64,000 bases of DNA, from NCBI RefSeq assembly GCF_013201545.1, contig NZ_CP053746.1, positions 2,197,001-2,261,000 of the forward strand. Reading direction: 5' to 3'. The notes beneath the pieces are model-generated. The model did no database searches. It was not told where the DNA came from and saw nothing but the letters and a program-made list of their open reading frames with translations. The position numbers and the translations under genes were made by a program. This stretch comes from Pseudomonas graminis (GTDB taxonomy: Bacteria > Pseudomonadota > Gammaproteobacteria > Pseudomonadales > Pseudomonadaceae). Of this stretch, positions 35,909 to 46,413 are shown piece after piece (within the stretch, counting starts at the first letter, position 1; every line of letters starts with the position of its first letter).

Positions 35909-37030
35909 CTATGACGGCAAACGCGCTGCGGACCTGGCTTCATGTTGCCGCAACGCCCATTCCACATGTTCACGCACCATCTCTGACGGATGCTCCAGCC
36001 GTGCCTTCAGCGCTTCGATCACCGGAATAGTAGACGGCGCGTTGCCCAGTCCCACGGCCAGATTTCTCAACCAGCGCTCATACCCGGCACGCCGCAATGG
36101 TGAGCCTTCGGTGTTGTTCAGGAATGTCGTTTCATCCCACAAAAACAGCGTGGTCAGTTCGGCGTTATCGAGGCCGTGGCGGGGTTTGAAATCGGTTTGA
36201 TCGGTCGGACGGGCGAAGCGATTCCACGGACAGACGATCTGACAGTCATCACAGCCGAACACCCGATTGCCGATTAATGCACGCAAGTCTTCGGGTATCG
36301 ACGTCTTCAACTCGATGGTCAGGTAGGAAATGCATTTGCGCGCATCCAGCACGTAGGGCCCGACGAACGCATTGGTCGGGCATACGTCCAGGCACGCCGT
36401 GCAGCGCCCGCAATGCTCGGTGGCGTGTGGCGCGTCTACCGGCAGCGGCAGGTCGACGAACAGCTCGCTGAGGAAGAAATAACTGCCGGCCTTGCGGTTG
36501 AGTACCAGGGTGTTCTTGCCGATCCAGCCCAGCCCGGCCTGCTCGGCAATGGCTTTCTCCAGCACCGGTGCGCTGTCGACGAACGCGCGAAACCCGAAGG
36601 GCCCGATCGCCTGCTGAATGCGCTCCGCCAGTTGCTGCACGCGCTTGCGAATCAGCTTGTGGTAATCACGGCCAAGCGCGTATCGGGACACGTAGGCTTT
36701 CTCAGGCTGCCCCAGTAACTGAGCCATCTGCGTGTCGCCGGGCAGATAGTCCATGCGCAACGACACCACACGCAGCGTTCCTGGCACCAGCTCGTCCGGG
36801 TGCGAACGTTTGCTGCCATGCGCTGCCATATAGTCCATCTCACCGTGATACCCGGCGTCGAGCCAGCGCTCCAGGTGCTGCTCGTGCTCGGCCAGGTCCA
36901 GTCCCGAGATCCCGACTTGCTGAAAGCCGAGCTCGCGCCCCCATGCCTTGATCGATTGGGCAAGGTCTGTCAGCCCGGCTGCCGTTAAAGGCACTGAGGC
37001 TGTGGATGGATCTACAGTTATCGCGGACAT
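35909..37030 (-). CDS. queG: Epoxyqueuosine reductase
   Basis: About 373 residues. The ATG at 37030 starts MSAITVDPSTAS; longer in-frame readings run over the divergent nnr gene. The enzyme reduces epoxyqueuosine to queuosine in tRNA using cobalamin and two 4Fe-4S clusters: the ferredoxin-like motifs are HCGRCTACLDVCPTN and CDDCQIVCPWN. A C-terminal HEAT-like helical part ('GYERWLRNLAVGLGN') follows. The start is 62 bases from nnr on the opposite strand. Confidence 0.94.
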   Translation of the reverse strand: MSAITVDPSTASVPLTAAGLTDLAQSIKAWGRELGFQQVGISGLDLAEHEQHLERWLDAGYHGEMDYMAAHGSKRSHPDELVPGTLRVVSLRMDYLPGDTQMAQLLGQPEKAYVSRYALGRDYHKLIRKRVQQLAERIQQAIGPFGFRAFVDSAPVLEKAIAEQAGLGWIGKNTLVLNRKAGSYFFLSELFVDLPLPVDAPHATEHCGRCTACLDVCPTNAFVGPYVLDARKCISYLTIELKTSIPEDLRALIGNRVFGCDDCQIVCPWNRFARPTDQTDFKPRHGLDNAELTTLFLWDETTFLNNTEGSPLRRAGYERWLRNLAVGLGNAPSTIPVIEALKARLEHPSEMVREHVEWALRQHEARSAARLPS

Positions 37031-37092
37031 GCAAAGAGGACACCGGGGCGCAGGTGCGTATAATTCTGCCAGACATCGGAGCCCAAAGACGC

Positions 37093-38589
37093 ATGTTGCA
37101 CAGCAAACCCTCATTTCCCGACGCACTGTACAGCGCTGCCCAAGTGCGCGACCTCGACGCGCGCCTCGTTGCCGCCGGCACACCCGGCTTCGAGCTGATG
37201 CAGCGCGCCGCCCATGCGGCATGGCGGGCAATACGTCGCCGCTGGCCCGAGGGCAAACAACTGACGGTGATGGCCGGTCGCGGCAACAACGCCGGCGATG
37301 GCTATCTCATCGCTGCGCTGGCCCGGCGCGCCGGTTGGCAGGTTAACGTGCTGGCCGTGGGTGATAGCGACGCGCTGGCCGGCGATGCCCGATCCGCCTA
37401 TGAAGAAGCGGTTGCCGCCGACGTCGATATTCAGCCCTGGCAACAGCAGGCGCTGGCCGGCATTGTCGTCGACGCGCTGCTGGGCACCGGACTGACGGGC
37501 GACGTGCGCGCGCCTTATGCTGCGGCCATTGACGCCATCAACGACAGTGGATTGCCGGTCGTGGCCGTCGATCTCCCTTCGGGACTGTGCGCGGATACCG
37601 GACGAACCCTCGGTTGCGCAGTCCGCGCCGATCTGACCGTCACCTTCATCGGCCTCAAGATCGGGCTGTTCACCGGCGATGCGCCCGAGCGGGTGGGCGA
37701 GTTGGTGTTCGATGACTTGCAGGCGGACGCCGAGATCGTTCGGCACACCCCTATCAGCGTCAAACGGCTGGACACCTTCAATCTGCCCACTTTGGCGCCT
37801 CGCTCACCCATCGCCCACAAGGGCCTGTTTGGTCGCGTGCTGGTGATCGGCGGCGATCGGGGTTTCGGCGGCGCTGCATTGCTCGCCACCGAAAGCACGC
37901 TGCGCACCGGCGCCGGTATGGTCACGCTTGCCACGCGGCCGGAACATGTCAGCGCCGCGCTGACGCGATTCCCTGAAGTCATGAGCGCCGGCATCAGCTC
38001 GGCCAATCAGCTCCGCGCGTTGATCGAGCCCGCGTCGGTACTGGTCGTCGGTCCGGGCCTCGGCCAGCACAGTTGGGGGAAAAGCCTGTTGTCCGCGGCT
38101 GCCAACGCACCGTTGCCGCAGGTATGGGATGCCGACGCGTTGAATGAGCTGGCGACCGGCGCGGTGCAATTGCCCGAGGGCTGCGTGATCACCCCGCATC
38201 CTGGCGAGGCCGCGCGGCTGCTGGGCTCCGACACCAAGCACATTCAGGCCGATCGTCCGGCCGCAGCGCGGGCGCTGGCTAAGAAATTCAATGCCGTGTG
38301 CGTTTTGAAAGGCAGCGGCAGCCTGATCGCCAACCCTGCCGGTGACCTCGCACTGGCCGATCACGGCCATCCGGCGATGGCAACCGGCGGGCTGGGCGAT
38401 GTGCTGTCGGGTGTCATCGGCGCGTTGATGGCGCAAAAGATGAGCGCCTACGACGCTGCCTGTCTGGGTGTCTGGCTGCACGCCCTCGCCGGTGAGCAAT
38501 GCGGCGCCAGCGGGCGAGGGCTCGCTGCCGCTGATCTGATTCCTGTTATTCGCCACCTTCTGGAGGAGCATCAACCGTGTCTGAGCTAA
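37093..38589 (+). CDS. nnr: Bifunctional NAD(P)HX epimerase/dehydratase
   Basis: A 498-residue repair enzyme for hydrated NADH and NADPH. The N-terminal YjeF epimerase domain (residues 1-220) has 'VMAGRGNNAGDGYLIAALA' and 'LPSGLCADTGRTLGC'. The C-terminal ADP-dependent dehydratase domain has 'GLFGRVLVIGGDRGFGGAALLA', 'VGPGLGQ' and 'MATGGLGDVLSG'. Start ATG 37093. It overlaps the tsaE start by 13 bases, and it heads the run nnr-tsaE-amiB-mutL-miaA-hfq. Confidence 0.95.
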   Translation: MLHSKPSFPDALYSAAQVRDLDARLVAAGTPGFELMQRAAHAAWRAIRRRWPEGKQLTVMAGRGNNAGDGYLIAALARRAGWQVNVLAVGDSDALAGDARSAYEEAVAADVDIQPWQQQALAGIVVDALLGTGLTGDVRAPYAAAIDAINDSGLPVVAVDLPSGLCADTGRTLGCAVRADLTVTFIGLKIGLFTGDAPERVGELVFDDLQADAEIVRHTPISVKRLDTFNLPTLAPRSPIAHKGLFGRVLVIGGDRGFGGAALLATESTLRTGAGMVTLATRPEHVSAALTRFPEVMSAGISSANQLRALIEPASVLVVGPGLGQHSWGKSLLSAAANAPLPQVWDADALNELATGAVQLPEGCVITPHPGEAARLLGSDTKHIQADRPAAARALAKKFNAVCVLKGSGSLIANPAGDLALADHGHPAMATGGLGDVLSGVIGALMAQKMSAYDAACLGVWLHALAGEQCGASGRGLAAADLIPVIRHLLEEHQPCLS

Positions 38590-39047
38590 CCCTGGAGCTC
38601 ATGGGTGAAGAGGCCATGACCCACTTCGGCGCACGCATTGCCCAAGTGACTGAAAGCAATGGGATTATTTTTCTGGAGGGCGACTTGGGGGCGGGCAAGA
38701 CTACGCTGTCCCGAGGAATCATCCGCGGCCTGGGCCATACCGGCGCGGTAAAAAGTCCGACGTTTACGCTGGTAGAACCTTACGAAATCGGGAGAAACCG
38801 CGCGTATCACTTTGATCTCTACCGACTTGTTGATCCAGAAGAGCTAGAATTCCTCGGCATCCGGGACTATTTCGAAGGCGATGCCCTTTGTCTCATCGAA
38901 TGGCCCAATCTGGGTGCAGGCTTTTTGCCAAAGCCTGACCTGATCATTACCATAAGGCCGCTCGATGAAGGTCGAGCGTTGACGCTGAGCCCAAAAAGCT
39001 CGCGTGGCGAGATGTGGCGTGCAGCGTTGGCGCCTTCGTTTAAATAG
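38577..39047 (+). CDS. tsaE: tRNA threonylcarbamoyladenosine biosynthesis ATPase TsaE
   Basis: A 156-residue ATPase of the t6A37 modification complex (TsaBDE). It starts at GTG 38577 behind GGAGGAG, inside the end of nnr. The Walker A motif is LEGDLGAGKTTLSRG (near residues 34-48) and 'YHFDLYRL' with 'IEWPNLGAG' follows, as in the family. Essential in most bacteria. Confidence 0.95.
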   Translation: MSELTLELMGEEAMTHFGARIAQVTESNGIIFLEGDLGAGKTTLSRGIIRGLGHTGAVKSPTFTLVEPYEIGRNRAYHFDLYRLVDPEELEFLGIRDYFEGDALCLIEWPNLGAGFLPKPDLIITIRPLDEGRALTLSPKSSRGEMWRAALAPSFK

Positions 39048-39060
39048 ACATTCAATAGAT

Positions 39061-40503
39061 ATGGGGTTTGGTATGCGCATGCGCGCGCTGGTTACTGTGA
39101 TTGGACTGCTGCTGGCGACACTGGCTGTCGACGCGTTGGCCGCTTCACAGGTACGAAGTGTCCGCTTATGGCGTGCTCCGGATAACACTCGACTGGTTTT
39201 CGACCTGTCTGGCCCCGTTCAGCACAGCGTCTTCACGCTGCAGTCCCCTGATCGTTTGGTCATCGACATCAACGGCGCTACCCTGGGCGGCGCATTGAAT
39301 GTTCCGACGGCCAACACGCCGATCACCAGCATGCGCTCGGCGCAACGCACGCCTGACGACCTGCGCGTGGTCATCGACCTGAAAAAGGCGGTGACGCCCA
39401 AGAGCTTCACCCTCGCGCCGAACCAGCAATACGGCAACCGCCTGGTGGTCGACCTGTACGACAATGCCGCCGATGCCAATCCGCCGCCGTCTGTTGCCGA
39501 TACCCCGGCCACCGCCGCGCCTGCGACGCCCGCGGTGGTGCCGATCAGCCCGTCCAAGCCTGAGATCAAACTCACCCCTGTGCCAAACGGCAAGCGCGAC
39601 ATCGTCGTCGTTATTGATGCCGGTCACGGCGGTGAAGACCCGGGTGCGTCCGGCGGCCGTGGTGAGAAAGAAAAGAACGTGGTGCTCGCGATTGCCAAAG
39701 AGCTGCAGCGCCAGATCAACGGCGAGAAGGGCTATCGCGCTGAATTGACCCGTACCGGCGATTACTTCATCCCGCTGCGTAAGCGCACGGAAATCGCGCG
39801 CGCCAAGGGTGCTGACCTGTTCGTGTCCATCCATGCCGACGCCGCGCCTTCATCGGCGGCCTTCGGGGCTTCTGTGTTTGCCTTGTCCGAGCGCGGCGCA
39901 ACCTCGGAGACTGCACGCTGGCTGGCGGACAGTGAAAACCGTTCCGACTTGATCGGTGGCGCCGGGGCCGTGAGCCTCGATGACAAGGACCGCATGCTCG
40001 CTGGCGTACTGCTTGATCTGTCGATGACTGCGTCGCTGACCTCAAGCCTGAACGTCGGCCAGAAGGTGCTGACCAACATCGGCCGCGTGACCTCGCTGCA
40101 CAAGTCTCGCGTCGAGCAGGCGGGCTTCATGGTGCTGAAGTCGCCGGATATTCCGTCGATTCTGGTTGAGACCGGTTTTATCTCCAACGCGGCGGAAGCG
40201 AACAAGCTGGAAGGCGCAAGCCACCAGCAGGCGCTGGCGCGCTCCATCACCGCGGGCGTGAAGCAGTTCTTCCAGCAGAATCCGCCCCAGGGCACCTACA
40301 TCGCCTGGCTACGGGACAACGGCAAGCTGGCCATGGGTGCCCGCGAGCACACGGTCCGCCCCGGCGAATCGCTCAGCATGATCGCGGCGCGCTATGACAT
40401 GACCATGCCGATGCTCCGTACAGCCAATCATCTAAGTTCCGACGAATTGAAAGTCGGCCAGCAATTGAGAATCCCCAGCGCAGAACTGGCAGGTGAGCCG
40501 TGA
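39061..40503 (+). CDS. amiB: N-acetylmuramoyl-L-alanine amidase with AMIN and LysM domains
   Basis: About 480 residues from ATG 39061 ([10 protein letters not shown]); ATGs at 39073 and 39079 are alternatives. A signal peptide ([19 protein letters not shown]) is followed by an AMIN domain (residues 25-130), a Pro-rich linker, an amidase_3 domain with the zinc-site '[14 protein letters not shown]' and 'LFVSIHADA', and a C-terminal LysM domain ('[18 protein letters not shown]'). It cleaves septal peptidoglycan so daughter cells separate. It overlaps the mutL start by four bases (GTGA). Confidence 0.95.
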   Translation: MGFGMRMRALVTVIGLLLATLAVDALAASQVRSVRLWRAPDNTRLVFDLSGPVQHSVFTLQSPDRLVIDINGATLGGALNVPTANTPITSMRSAQRTPDDLRVVIDLKKAVTPKSFTLAPNQQYGNRLVVDLYDNAADANPPPSVADTPATAAPATPAVVPISPSKPEIKLTPVPNGKRDIVVVIDAGHGGEDPGASGGRGEKEKNVVLAIAKELQRQINGEKGYRAELTRTGDYFIPLRKRTEIARAKGADLFVSIHADAAPSSAAFGASVFALSERGATSETARWLADSENRSDLIGGAGAVSLDDKDRMLAGVLLDLSMTASLTSSLNVGQKVLTNIGRVTSLHKSRVEQAGFMVLKSPDIPSILVETGFISNAAEANKLEGASHQQALARSITAGVKQFFQQNPPQGTYIAWLRDNGKLAMGAREHTVRPGESLSMIAARYDMTMPMLRTANHLSSDELKVGQQLRIPSAELAGEP

Positions 40504-42485
40504 CTGACCTGTTGCTCGGTGATCAGGAACTGGATGTCAGCGTAATCTCCGATTTACCTGCGGCAGAAGCCGCGCGTATCCAGCTGCTGAGCCCGCGGCT
40601 TGCCAACCAGATTGCGGCGGGCGAGGTCGTCGAACGGCCGGCGTCGGTGATCAAGGAGCTGCTCGAGAACAGCCTCGATTCCGGCGCGCGTCGCATTGAT
40701 GTCGACGTTGAACAGGCCGGCATCAAGCTGCTACGTGTTCGCGACGACGGCGGCGGCATTTCTTCGGATGACCTGCCCCTGGCGCTGGCTCGACATGCCA
40801 CCAGCAAGATCCGCGATCTGGAAGACCTTGAGCGAGTCATGAGCCTTGGCTTTCGGGGCGAGGCGCTGGCGTCGATCAGCTCGGTGGCCCGTTTGACCCT
40901 GACATCGCGCACCCGTGACGCTGATCAGGCGTGGCAGGTCGAGACCGAAGGTCGCGACATGGCTTCTCGTGTTCAGCCCGCTGCGCACCCGGTCGGCACC
41001 TCCGTGGAAGTCCGCGACCTGTTCTTCAACACCCCGGCGCGACGCAAGTTTCTCAAAGCCGAGAAAACCGAATTCGATCATCTCCAGGAAGTGATCAAGC
41101 GCATGGCGCTGGCGCGTTTCGACGTGGCCTTTCATTTGCGCCACAACGGCAAGACCGTCTTGAGCCTGCACGAAGCGCGCGATGACGTATCGCGTGCGCG
41201 ACGGGTGTCGGCTATTTGCGGCCCCGGGTTTCTGGAACAGGCGCTGCCGATCGAGGTCGAGCGCAACGGTTTGAGGTTGTGGGGTTGGGTCGGGCTGCCG
41301 ACGTTCTCCCGCAGTCAGGCCGATCTGCAGTATTTCTTCGTCAATGGCCGTGCAGTGCGCGACAAGCTGGTTGCCCACGCCGTGCGTCAGGCTTACCGCG
41401 ACGTGCTGTTCAATGGCCGGCATCCGACCTTCGTGCTGTTTTTTGAAGTGGATCCGGCGGTCGTCGACGTCAACGTCCATCCGACCAAGCACGAAGTGCG
41501 GTTCCGCGACGGACGCATGGTCCACGATTTCCTCTACGGCACCCTGCATCGGGCCCTCGGTGATGTGCGACCTGAAGATCAGCTCGCTGGCACCACATCG
41601 GTCACCGCGCTGGTGCGCCCAACTGGCCCGGATGCCGGCGAGTTCGGGCCGCAGGGCGAGATGCGTCTGGCCAATAACGTGCTGGAAACGCCACAAGGTC
41701 AGGCCTGGAGTCCGCCCGCAGGATCTGCGCCCGGCTCTGGCAGTGGTGCGGGTTACCAATATCAATACACGCCGCGGCCGTCGTCGGTGCTTCCGGCTGA
41801 AGAAGCGCGTGCCGCTTACACCGAATTCTTTGCCCCGCTGCCCGGCGCGCAGTCTCCGTCGGGCGCAGGTATGGTTTCGTTGCCCGAATCTCAGGGCGAC
41901 GTTCCGCCTTTGGGTTATGCCCTCGCTCAGCTCAAGGGCATTTATATCCTCGCGGAAAACGCCCACGGCCTGGTGCTGGTGGACATGCACGCGGCCCATG
42001 AGCGAATCATGTATGAGCGCTTGAAAATAGCCATGGCCAGCGAAGGCCTAAGCGGTCAGCCGCTGCTGGTGCCGGAGTCCATTGCGGTCAGCCAGCGCGA
42101 GGCCGACTGCGCAGAGGAACACATGGTGACCTTCCAGCAACTGGGCTTCGAATTGCAGCGCCTTGGCCCTGAAACGCTCGCGATCCGTCAGATCCCCGCG
42201 CTGCTCAAGCAGGCTGAGGCGAATCGACTGGTGCACGATGTGCTGGGCGATCTGATGGAGTACGGCACCAGCGATCGCGTCCAGGCGCACATGAATGAGC
42301 TGCTCGGTACCATGGCGTGCCACGGCGCGATTCGCGCCAATCGCCGGCTCGCCATTCCGGAAATGAACGGCCTGCTGCGTGACATGGAAAACACTGAACG
42401 CAGCGGTCAATGCAACCACGGACGTCCCACCTGGACCCAGCTGGGTCTGGATGATCTGGACAAACTGTTCCTGCGCGGTCGCTGA
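40500..42485 (+). CDS. mutL: DNA mismatch repair protein MutL
   Basis: A 661-residue mismatch-repair coordinator starting at GTG 40500. The N-terminal GHKL ATPase has '[15 protein letters not shown]', '[14 protein letters not shown]' and '[11 protein letters not shown]'. The C-terminal domain contains [12 protein letters not shown] (near residue 495), the DMHA-x2-E-x4-E nicking endonuclease motif, in line with Pseudomonas lacking MutH. The central linker is Pro- and Ser-rich. Its stop overlaps the miaA start (TGATG). Confidence 0.96.
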   Translation: MTDLLLGDQELDVSVISDLPAAEAARIQLLSPRLANQIAAGEVVERPASVIKELLENSLDSGARRIDVDVEQAGIKLLRVRDDGGGISSDDLPLALARHATSKIRDLEDLERVMSLGFRGEALASISSVARLTLTSRTRDADQAWQVETEGRDMASRVQPAAHPVGTSVEVRDLFFNTPARRKFLKAEKTEFDHLQEVIKRMALARFDVAFHLRHNGKTVLSLHEARDDVSRARRVSAICGPGFLEQALPIEVERNGLRLWGWVGLPTFSRSQADLQYFFVNGRAVRDKLVAHAVRQAYRDVLFNGRHPTFVLFFEVDPAVVDVNVHPTKHEVRFRDGRMVHDFLYGTLHRALGDVRPEDQLAGTTSVTALVRPTGPDAGEFGPQGEMRLANNVLETPQGQAWSPPAGSAPGSGSGAGYQYQYTPRPSSVLPAEEARAAYTEFFAPLPGAQSPSGAGMVSLPESQGDVPPLGYALAQLKGIYILAENAHGLVLVDMHAAHERIMYERLKIAMASEGLSGQPLLVPESIAVSQREADCAEEHMVTFQQLGFELQRLGPETLAIRQIPALLKQAEANRLVHDVLGDLMEYGTSDRVQAHMNELLGTMACHGAIRANRRLAIPEMNGLLRDMENTERSGQCNHGRPTWTQLGLDDLDKLFLRGR

Positions 42486-43456
42486 TGAGTGCGCTTCCTC
42501 CGGCCATCTTTCTGATGGGGCCCACCGCCGCCGGGAAAACCGATCTCGCCATCGAGCTGACCAAAGTGCTGCCGTGTGAGCTGATCAGTGTGGATTCCGC
42601 GCTGGTTTATCGGGGCATGGACATCGGCACCGCCAAGCCATCAAAGGCGCTGCTGGACGCGTATCCGCACCGTCTCATCGATATCCTCGACCCGAGCCAG
42701 AGCTACTCTGCGGCCGATTTTCGAACCGATGCCCTGCAGGCCATGGCGGAAATTACCGCCCGGGGGAAAATTCCCCTGCTGGTGGGCGGCACGATGTTGT
42801 ATTTCAAGGCTCTACTGGAAGGCCTGGCCGATATGCCTGCGGCGGATGCTGAGGTTCGTGCGCAAATTGAAGCACAAGCGGCCAGTCAGGGTTGGCAGGC
42901 ACTGCATGATGAGCTGGCGAGCATCGATCCGGTGTCGGCAGCGAGAATTCACCCCAACGATCCTCAGCGGCTGGTTCGTGCGCTGGAAGTCTTTCGGGTG
43001 AGCGGAATGAGCATGACCGCGCACCGTGAACAACAAAGTGCGCAAAGTGCTCAAGCGAGCGCTTCGGGGCGTCATCAATTGCCCTATACTGTCGCAAATC
43101 TCGCGATCGCACCGACGGATCGCAAGGTGCTCCACGACCGAATTGCTGTGCGTTTCAGGCGAATGCTTGATGAAGGATTCGTTGAAGAAGTCGTAGCGCT
43201 ACGTTCGAGGGGTGATCTGCACTCGAATTTACCGTCTATAAGAGCTGTAGGGTATCGCCAGGTCTGGGATCATCTGGACGGCAAGCTGACTCGGGATGAA
43301 ATGCAGGAGCGCGGCATCATTGCCACGCGCCAGTTGGCCAAGAGGCAGTTCACCTGGTTACGCAGCTGGCAGGATTTGCACTGGTTGGACAGCCTGGCTT
43401 GCGACAATCTGCCACGCGCCTTGAAATACCTGGGGTCGGTCTCCATATTGAGCTGA
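42485..43456 (+). CDS. miaA: tRNA dimethylallyltransferase
   Basis: A 323-residue enzyme that adds a dimethylallyl group to A37 of tRNAs reading UNN codons. The P-loop is [12 protein letters not shown] (residues 10-21), followed by '[19 protein letters not shown]' and '[17 protein letters not shown]'. The C-terminal part has '[14 protein letters not shown]' and '[12 protein letters not shown]'. It overlaps mutL by one base and precedes hfq by 104 bases, the conserved miaA-hfq-hflX order. Confidence 0.96.
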   Translation: MSALPPAIFLMGPTAAGKTDLAIELTKVLPCELISVDSALVYRGMDIGTAKPSKALLDAYPHRLIDILDPSQSYSAADFRTDALQAMAEITARGKIPLLVGGTMLYFKALLEGLADMPAADAEVRAQIEAQAASQGWQALHDELASIDPVSAARIHPNDPQRLVRALEVFRVSGMSMTAHREQQSAQSAQASASGRHQLPYTVANLAIAPTDRKVLHDRIAVRFRRMLDEGFVEEVVALRSRGDLHSNLPSIRAVGYRQVWDHLDGKLTRDEMQERGIIATRQLAKRQFTWLRSWQDLHWLDSLACDNLPRALKYLGSVSILS

Positions 43457-43560
43457 GTCCTTGCAATAGCCGTCTATCCTTGGGGGATAGCCTTCGGGAG
43501 GTAGCGGCCCAAGCCAATGTTTTCGAATTTATTCTATTGATCCTTAAAGGAGTGCGGCAC

Positions 43561-43821
43561 ATGTCAAAAGGGCATTCGCTACAAGACCCTTACCTGAACA
43601 CTTTGCGTAAAGAAAAGGTTGGGGTTTCGATCTACCTGGTAAACGGTATCAAGCTGCAAGGCACTATCGAATCCTTTGACCAGTTCGTTATTTTGCTGAA
43701 GAACACTGTCAGCCAAATGGTCTACAAACACGCCATCTCGACCGTCGTTCCCGTCCGCCCGATTCGTCTGCCTAGCGCTACCGAATCCGAGCAGGCTGAC
43801 GCCGAGCCAGGTAACGCCTGA
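43561..43821 (+). CDS. hfq: RNA chaperone Hfq
   Basis: An 86-residue Sm-like protein forming hexamers that pair small RNAs with mRNAs. The start at 43561 follows AAAGGAG; a longer in-frame reading begins in the intergenic gap. Sm1 and Sm2 motifs are intact ([21 protein letters not shown] and [10 protein letters not shown]), and the short acidic C-terminal tail is the Pseudomonas type. In P. aeruginosa Hfq with Crc silences catabolic genes. The 103-base gap before it contains CTATCCTTGGGGGATAG (43472-43488), which can form a hairpin. Confidence 0.97.
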   Translation: MSKGHSLQDPYLNTLRKEKVGVSIYLVNGIKLQGTIESFDQFVILLKNTVSQMVYKHAISTVVPVRPIRLPSATESEQADAEPGNA

Positions 43822-43833
43822 TAGGAGTCTGCT

Positions 43834-45135
43834 TTGTTCTTTGAGCGCCACAGTGGTGGTGAGCGGGCGATCCTCGTTCACTTGGATGGTCAGGACCCTG
43901 AGGCGCGCGAAGATCCGCAGGAGTTCAGGGAGCTGGCGCTGTCGGCTGGCGCCGACATTGTCTCGTTCGTCAACGTGCCAAGGCATAGGCCAACGGCCAA
44001 GTATCTGGTAGGCAGCGGCAAGGTCGAGGAATTACGCGACCTGGTCAAAACCGAAAAGTCAGATATCGTCATCTTCAATCATGTCCTTACACCCAGTCAG
44101 GAACGAAACCTCGAACGTGTTTTCGAGTGTCGCGTGCTTGACCGTACGGGCCTGATTCTCGACATCTTCGCCCAACGGGCGCGCACCCACGAAGGCAAGC
44201 TGCAGGTCGAACTGGCCCAGCTTGAACACATGAGTACGCGGCTGGTCCGTGGCTGGACTCACCTTGAGCGTCAGGGCGGCGGTATCGGTCTGCGCGGCCC
44301 GGGTGAAACCCAGCTTGAAACGGACCGACGTCTGTTGCGTGTGCGCTTGCGTCAGATCAAGGGCCGGCTCGAAAAAGTCCGCAGTCAGCGTGATCAGGCC
44401 CGTCGTGGCCGCTCCCGCGCCGACATCCCTACGGTTTCGATCGTTGGCTACACCAACGCCGGCAAGTCAACGCTGTTCAATGCGGTGACCGACTCCGACG
44501 TCTACGCGGCCGATCAGCTGTTCGCGACCCTTGACCCGACCTTGCGCCGCCTTGAACTCAAAGACCTTGGGCCGATTGTGCTGGCTGATACGGTGGGTTT
44601 CATCCGCCATTTGCCGCACAAGCTGGTCGAGGCCTTTCGGGCTACGCTCGAAGAGTCGAGCAACTCCGATCTGCTCTTGCATGTGATCGACGCTCATGAG
44701 CCCGATCGCCTCGAGCAGATCGAGCAGGTCATGGTGGTGCTGGGCGAGATTGGGGCCCAGGACTTGCCGATGCTCGAGGTGTATAACAAACTCGATCTGC
44801 TCGAAGGGGTTGAGCCGCAGATTCAACGCGATGCCGATGGCAAGCCGCAGCGGGTCTGGGTCTCTGCCCGTGACGGGCGCGGTCTGGATTTGCTCAAGCA
44901 AGCCATCGCCGAAGTGTTGGGCAATGACCTCTTTGTGGGGACGCTGCGCCTCACGCAGGAGTTCGCCCGGTTGCGTGCCCAGTTTTTCAACCTGGGCGCG
45001 GTGCAAAGCGAAGAGCATGACGAAGAAGGCCAGAGTCTTCTGGCTGTACGGTTACCCCGAGTTGAATTCAATCGCCTGGTGAGTCGCGAAGGACTGCAGC
45101 CGCTGGAATTCATCGAGCAACACACTTTGCAATAA
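43834..45135 (+). CDS. hflX: Ribosome-associated GTPase HflX
   Basis: A 433-residue GTPase that splits stalled ribosomes. It starts at TTG 43834 behind TAGGAG. The N-terminal HflX domain has the glycine-rich 'RQGGGIGLRGPGETQLETDRR', a coiled-coil, then G motifs: VGYTNAGKSTLFNAV (G1, near residue 205), 'DTVGF' (G3) and 'YNKLDLL' (G4). Twelve bases after hfq, so probably co-transcribed. Confidence 0.95.
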   Translation: MFFERHSGGERAILVHLDGQDPEAREDPQEFRELALSAGADIVSFVNVPRHRPTAKYLVGSGKVEELRDLVKTEKSDIVIFNHVLTPSQERNLERVFECRVLDRTGLILDIFAQRARTHEGKLQVELAQLEHMSTRLVRGWTHLERQGGGIGLRGPGETQLETDRRLLRVRLRQIKGRLEKVRSQRDQARRGRSRADIPTVSIVGYTNAGKSTLFNAVTDSDVYAADQLFATLDPTLRRLELKDLGPIVLADTVGFIRHLPHKLVEAFRATLEESSNSDLLLHVIDAHEPDRLEQIEQVMVVLGEIGAQDLPMLEVYNKLDLLEGVEPQIQRDADGKPQRVWVSARDGRGLDLLKQAIAEVLGNDLFVGTLRLTQEFARLRAQFFNLGAVQSEEHDEEGQSLLAVRLPRVEFNRLVSREGLQPLEFIEQHTLQ

Positions 45136-45231
45136 AAGCCTGACAAAGCGGTTGTACTGCTTCGACGGGCATTCTGTAGCATTGGTCGGCGCGCCGTGGG
45201 CGCGTCTTTGCTTTATCAGATGGAGAGCGCT

Positions 45232-46413
45232 ATGGCTTGGAATGAGCCGGGTGGCAACTCGAATAATCAGGATCCTTGGGGTGGTAAGCGCAAGGGCGGC
45301 GACCGCAAGGGGCCACCGGATCTCGACGAGGCCTTCCGTAAGCTGCAGGAAAGCCTGAATGGGTTGTTCGGTGGTGGTAAAAAACGCAGTGGCGATGGTG
45401 GCGGCAGCGGCGGTGGATCGAGCAAGGGCGGTGGCCTCGGCCTGCTCGGCATCGGTCTGGTCGTGCTGCTCGCCATCTGGCTGTACAACGCAATTTATGT
45501 GGTCGACGAGCAGGAGCAGGCCGTTGTGCTGCGCTTCGGCAAGTACTACGAAACCGTCGGGCCGGGTCTGAACATCTACTTCCCGCCGTTCGATCGCAAG
45601 TACCTCGAAAACGTGACCCGTGAACGTGCGTACAGCAAGCAGGGCCAGATGCTCACCGAAGACGAGAACATCGTCGAGGTGCCACTGACTGTGCAATACA
45701 AGATCACCAATCTGCAGGATTTCGTGCTGAACGTCGATCAGCCTGAAGTCAGCCTCCAGCACGCAACCGAAAGTGCCTTGCGCCATGTGGTCGGTTCGAC
45801 CGCCATGGATCAGGTGCTGACTGAAGGTCGTGAGTTGATGGCCAGCGAAATCAAGGAGCGGTTGCAGCGCTTCCTCGATACCTATCGCACCGGTATCACC
45901 GTGACTCAGGTCAACGTGCAGAGTGCTGCGGCGCCGCGCGAAGTCCAGGAAGCGTTCGATGACGTGATCCGCGCCCGTGAAGACGAGCAGCGCTCACGCA
46001 ACCAGGCTGAAACCTATGCCAATGGTGTGATTCCGGAAGCACGCGGTCAGGCTCAGCGTATCGTCGAAGACGCCAACGGTTATCGTGACGAAGTGGTCTC
46101 CCGGGCCAAGGGTGAGGCGGATCGCTTTACCAAGCTGGTTGCCGAGTACCGCAAAGCTCCGGAAGTCACGCGTGAGCGTCTGTATCTGGACACCATGCAG
46201 GAAGTCTTCAGCAACACCAGCAAGGTGCTCGTGACTGGCGACAAAGGTCAGAACAACCTTCTTTATCTGCCGTTGGACAAAATGATCGATAGCAGCCGTA
46301 ACGGTTCCAGCTCGTCTGCCGCTGGCGGCACTGCCGCTGCACCGGCAGATCCGGGCTCGCGGGCAGCGGACATGCAACAACAACGCGACACGCGCACTAG
46401 GGAGACTCGCTGA
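45232..46413 (+). CDS. hflK: FtsH protease modulator HflK
   Basis: About 393 residues. ATG 45232 follows GGAGAG; an in-frame upstream ATG (45196) precedes it. The N-terminus is rich in Gly, Asp and Asn (GGNSNNQDPWGGKRKGG; then poly-Gly stretches), followed by a membrane segment (LLGIGLVVLLAIWLYNAIYVV) and an SPFH/band 7 domain ('LTVQYKITNLQDFVLNV'). With HflC it forms the large membrane cage that holds FtsH. Its stop overlaps the hflC start (TGATG). Confidence 0.95.
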   Translation: MAWNEPGGNSNNQDPWGGKRKGGDRKGPPDLDEAFRKLQESLNGLFGGGKKRSGDGGGSGGGSSKGGGLGLLGIGLVVLLAIWLYNAIYVVDEQEQAVVLRFGKYYETVGPGLNIYFPPFDRKYLENVTRERAYSKQGQMLTEDENIVEVPLTVQYKITNLQDFVLNVDQPEVSLQHATESALRHVVGSTAMDQVLTEGRELMASEIKERLQRFLDTYRTGITVTQVNVQSAAAPREVQEAFDDVIRAREDEQRSRNQAETYANGVIPEARGQAQRIVEDANGYRDEVVSRAKGEADRFTKLVAEYRKAPEVTRERLYLDTMQEVFSNTSKVLVTGDKGQNNLLYLPLDKMIDSSRNGSSSSAAGGTAAAPADPGSRAADMQQQRDTRTRETR

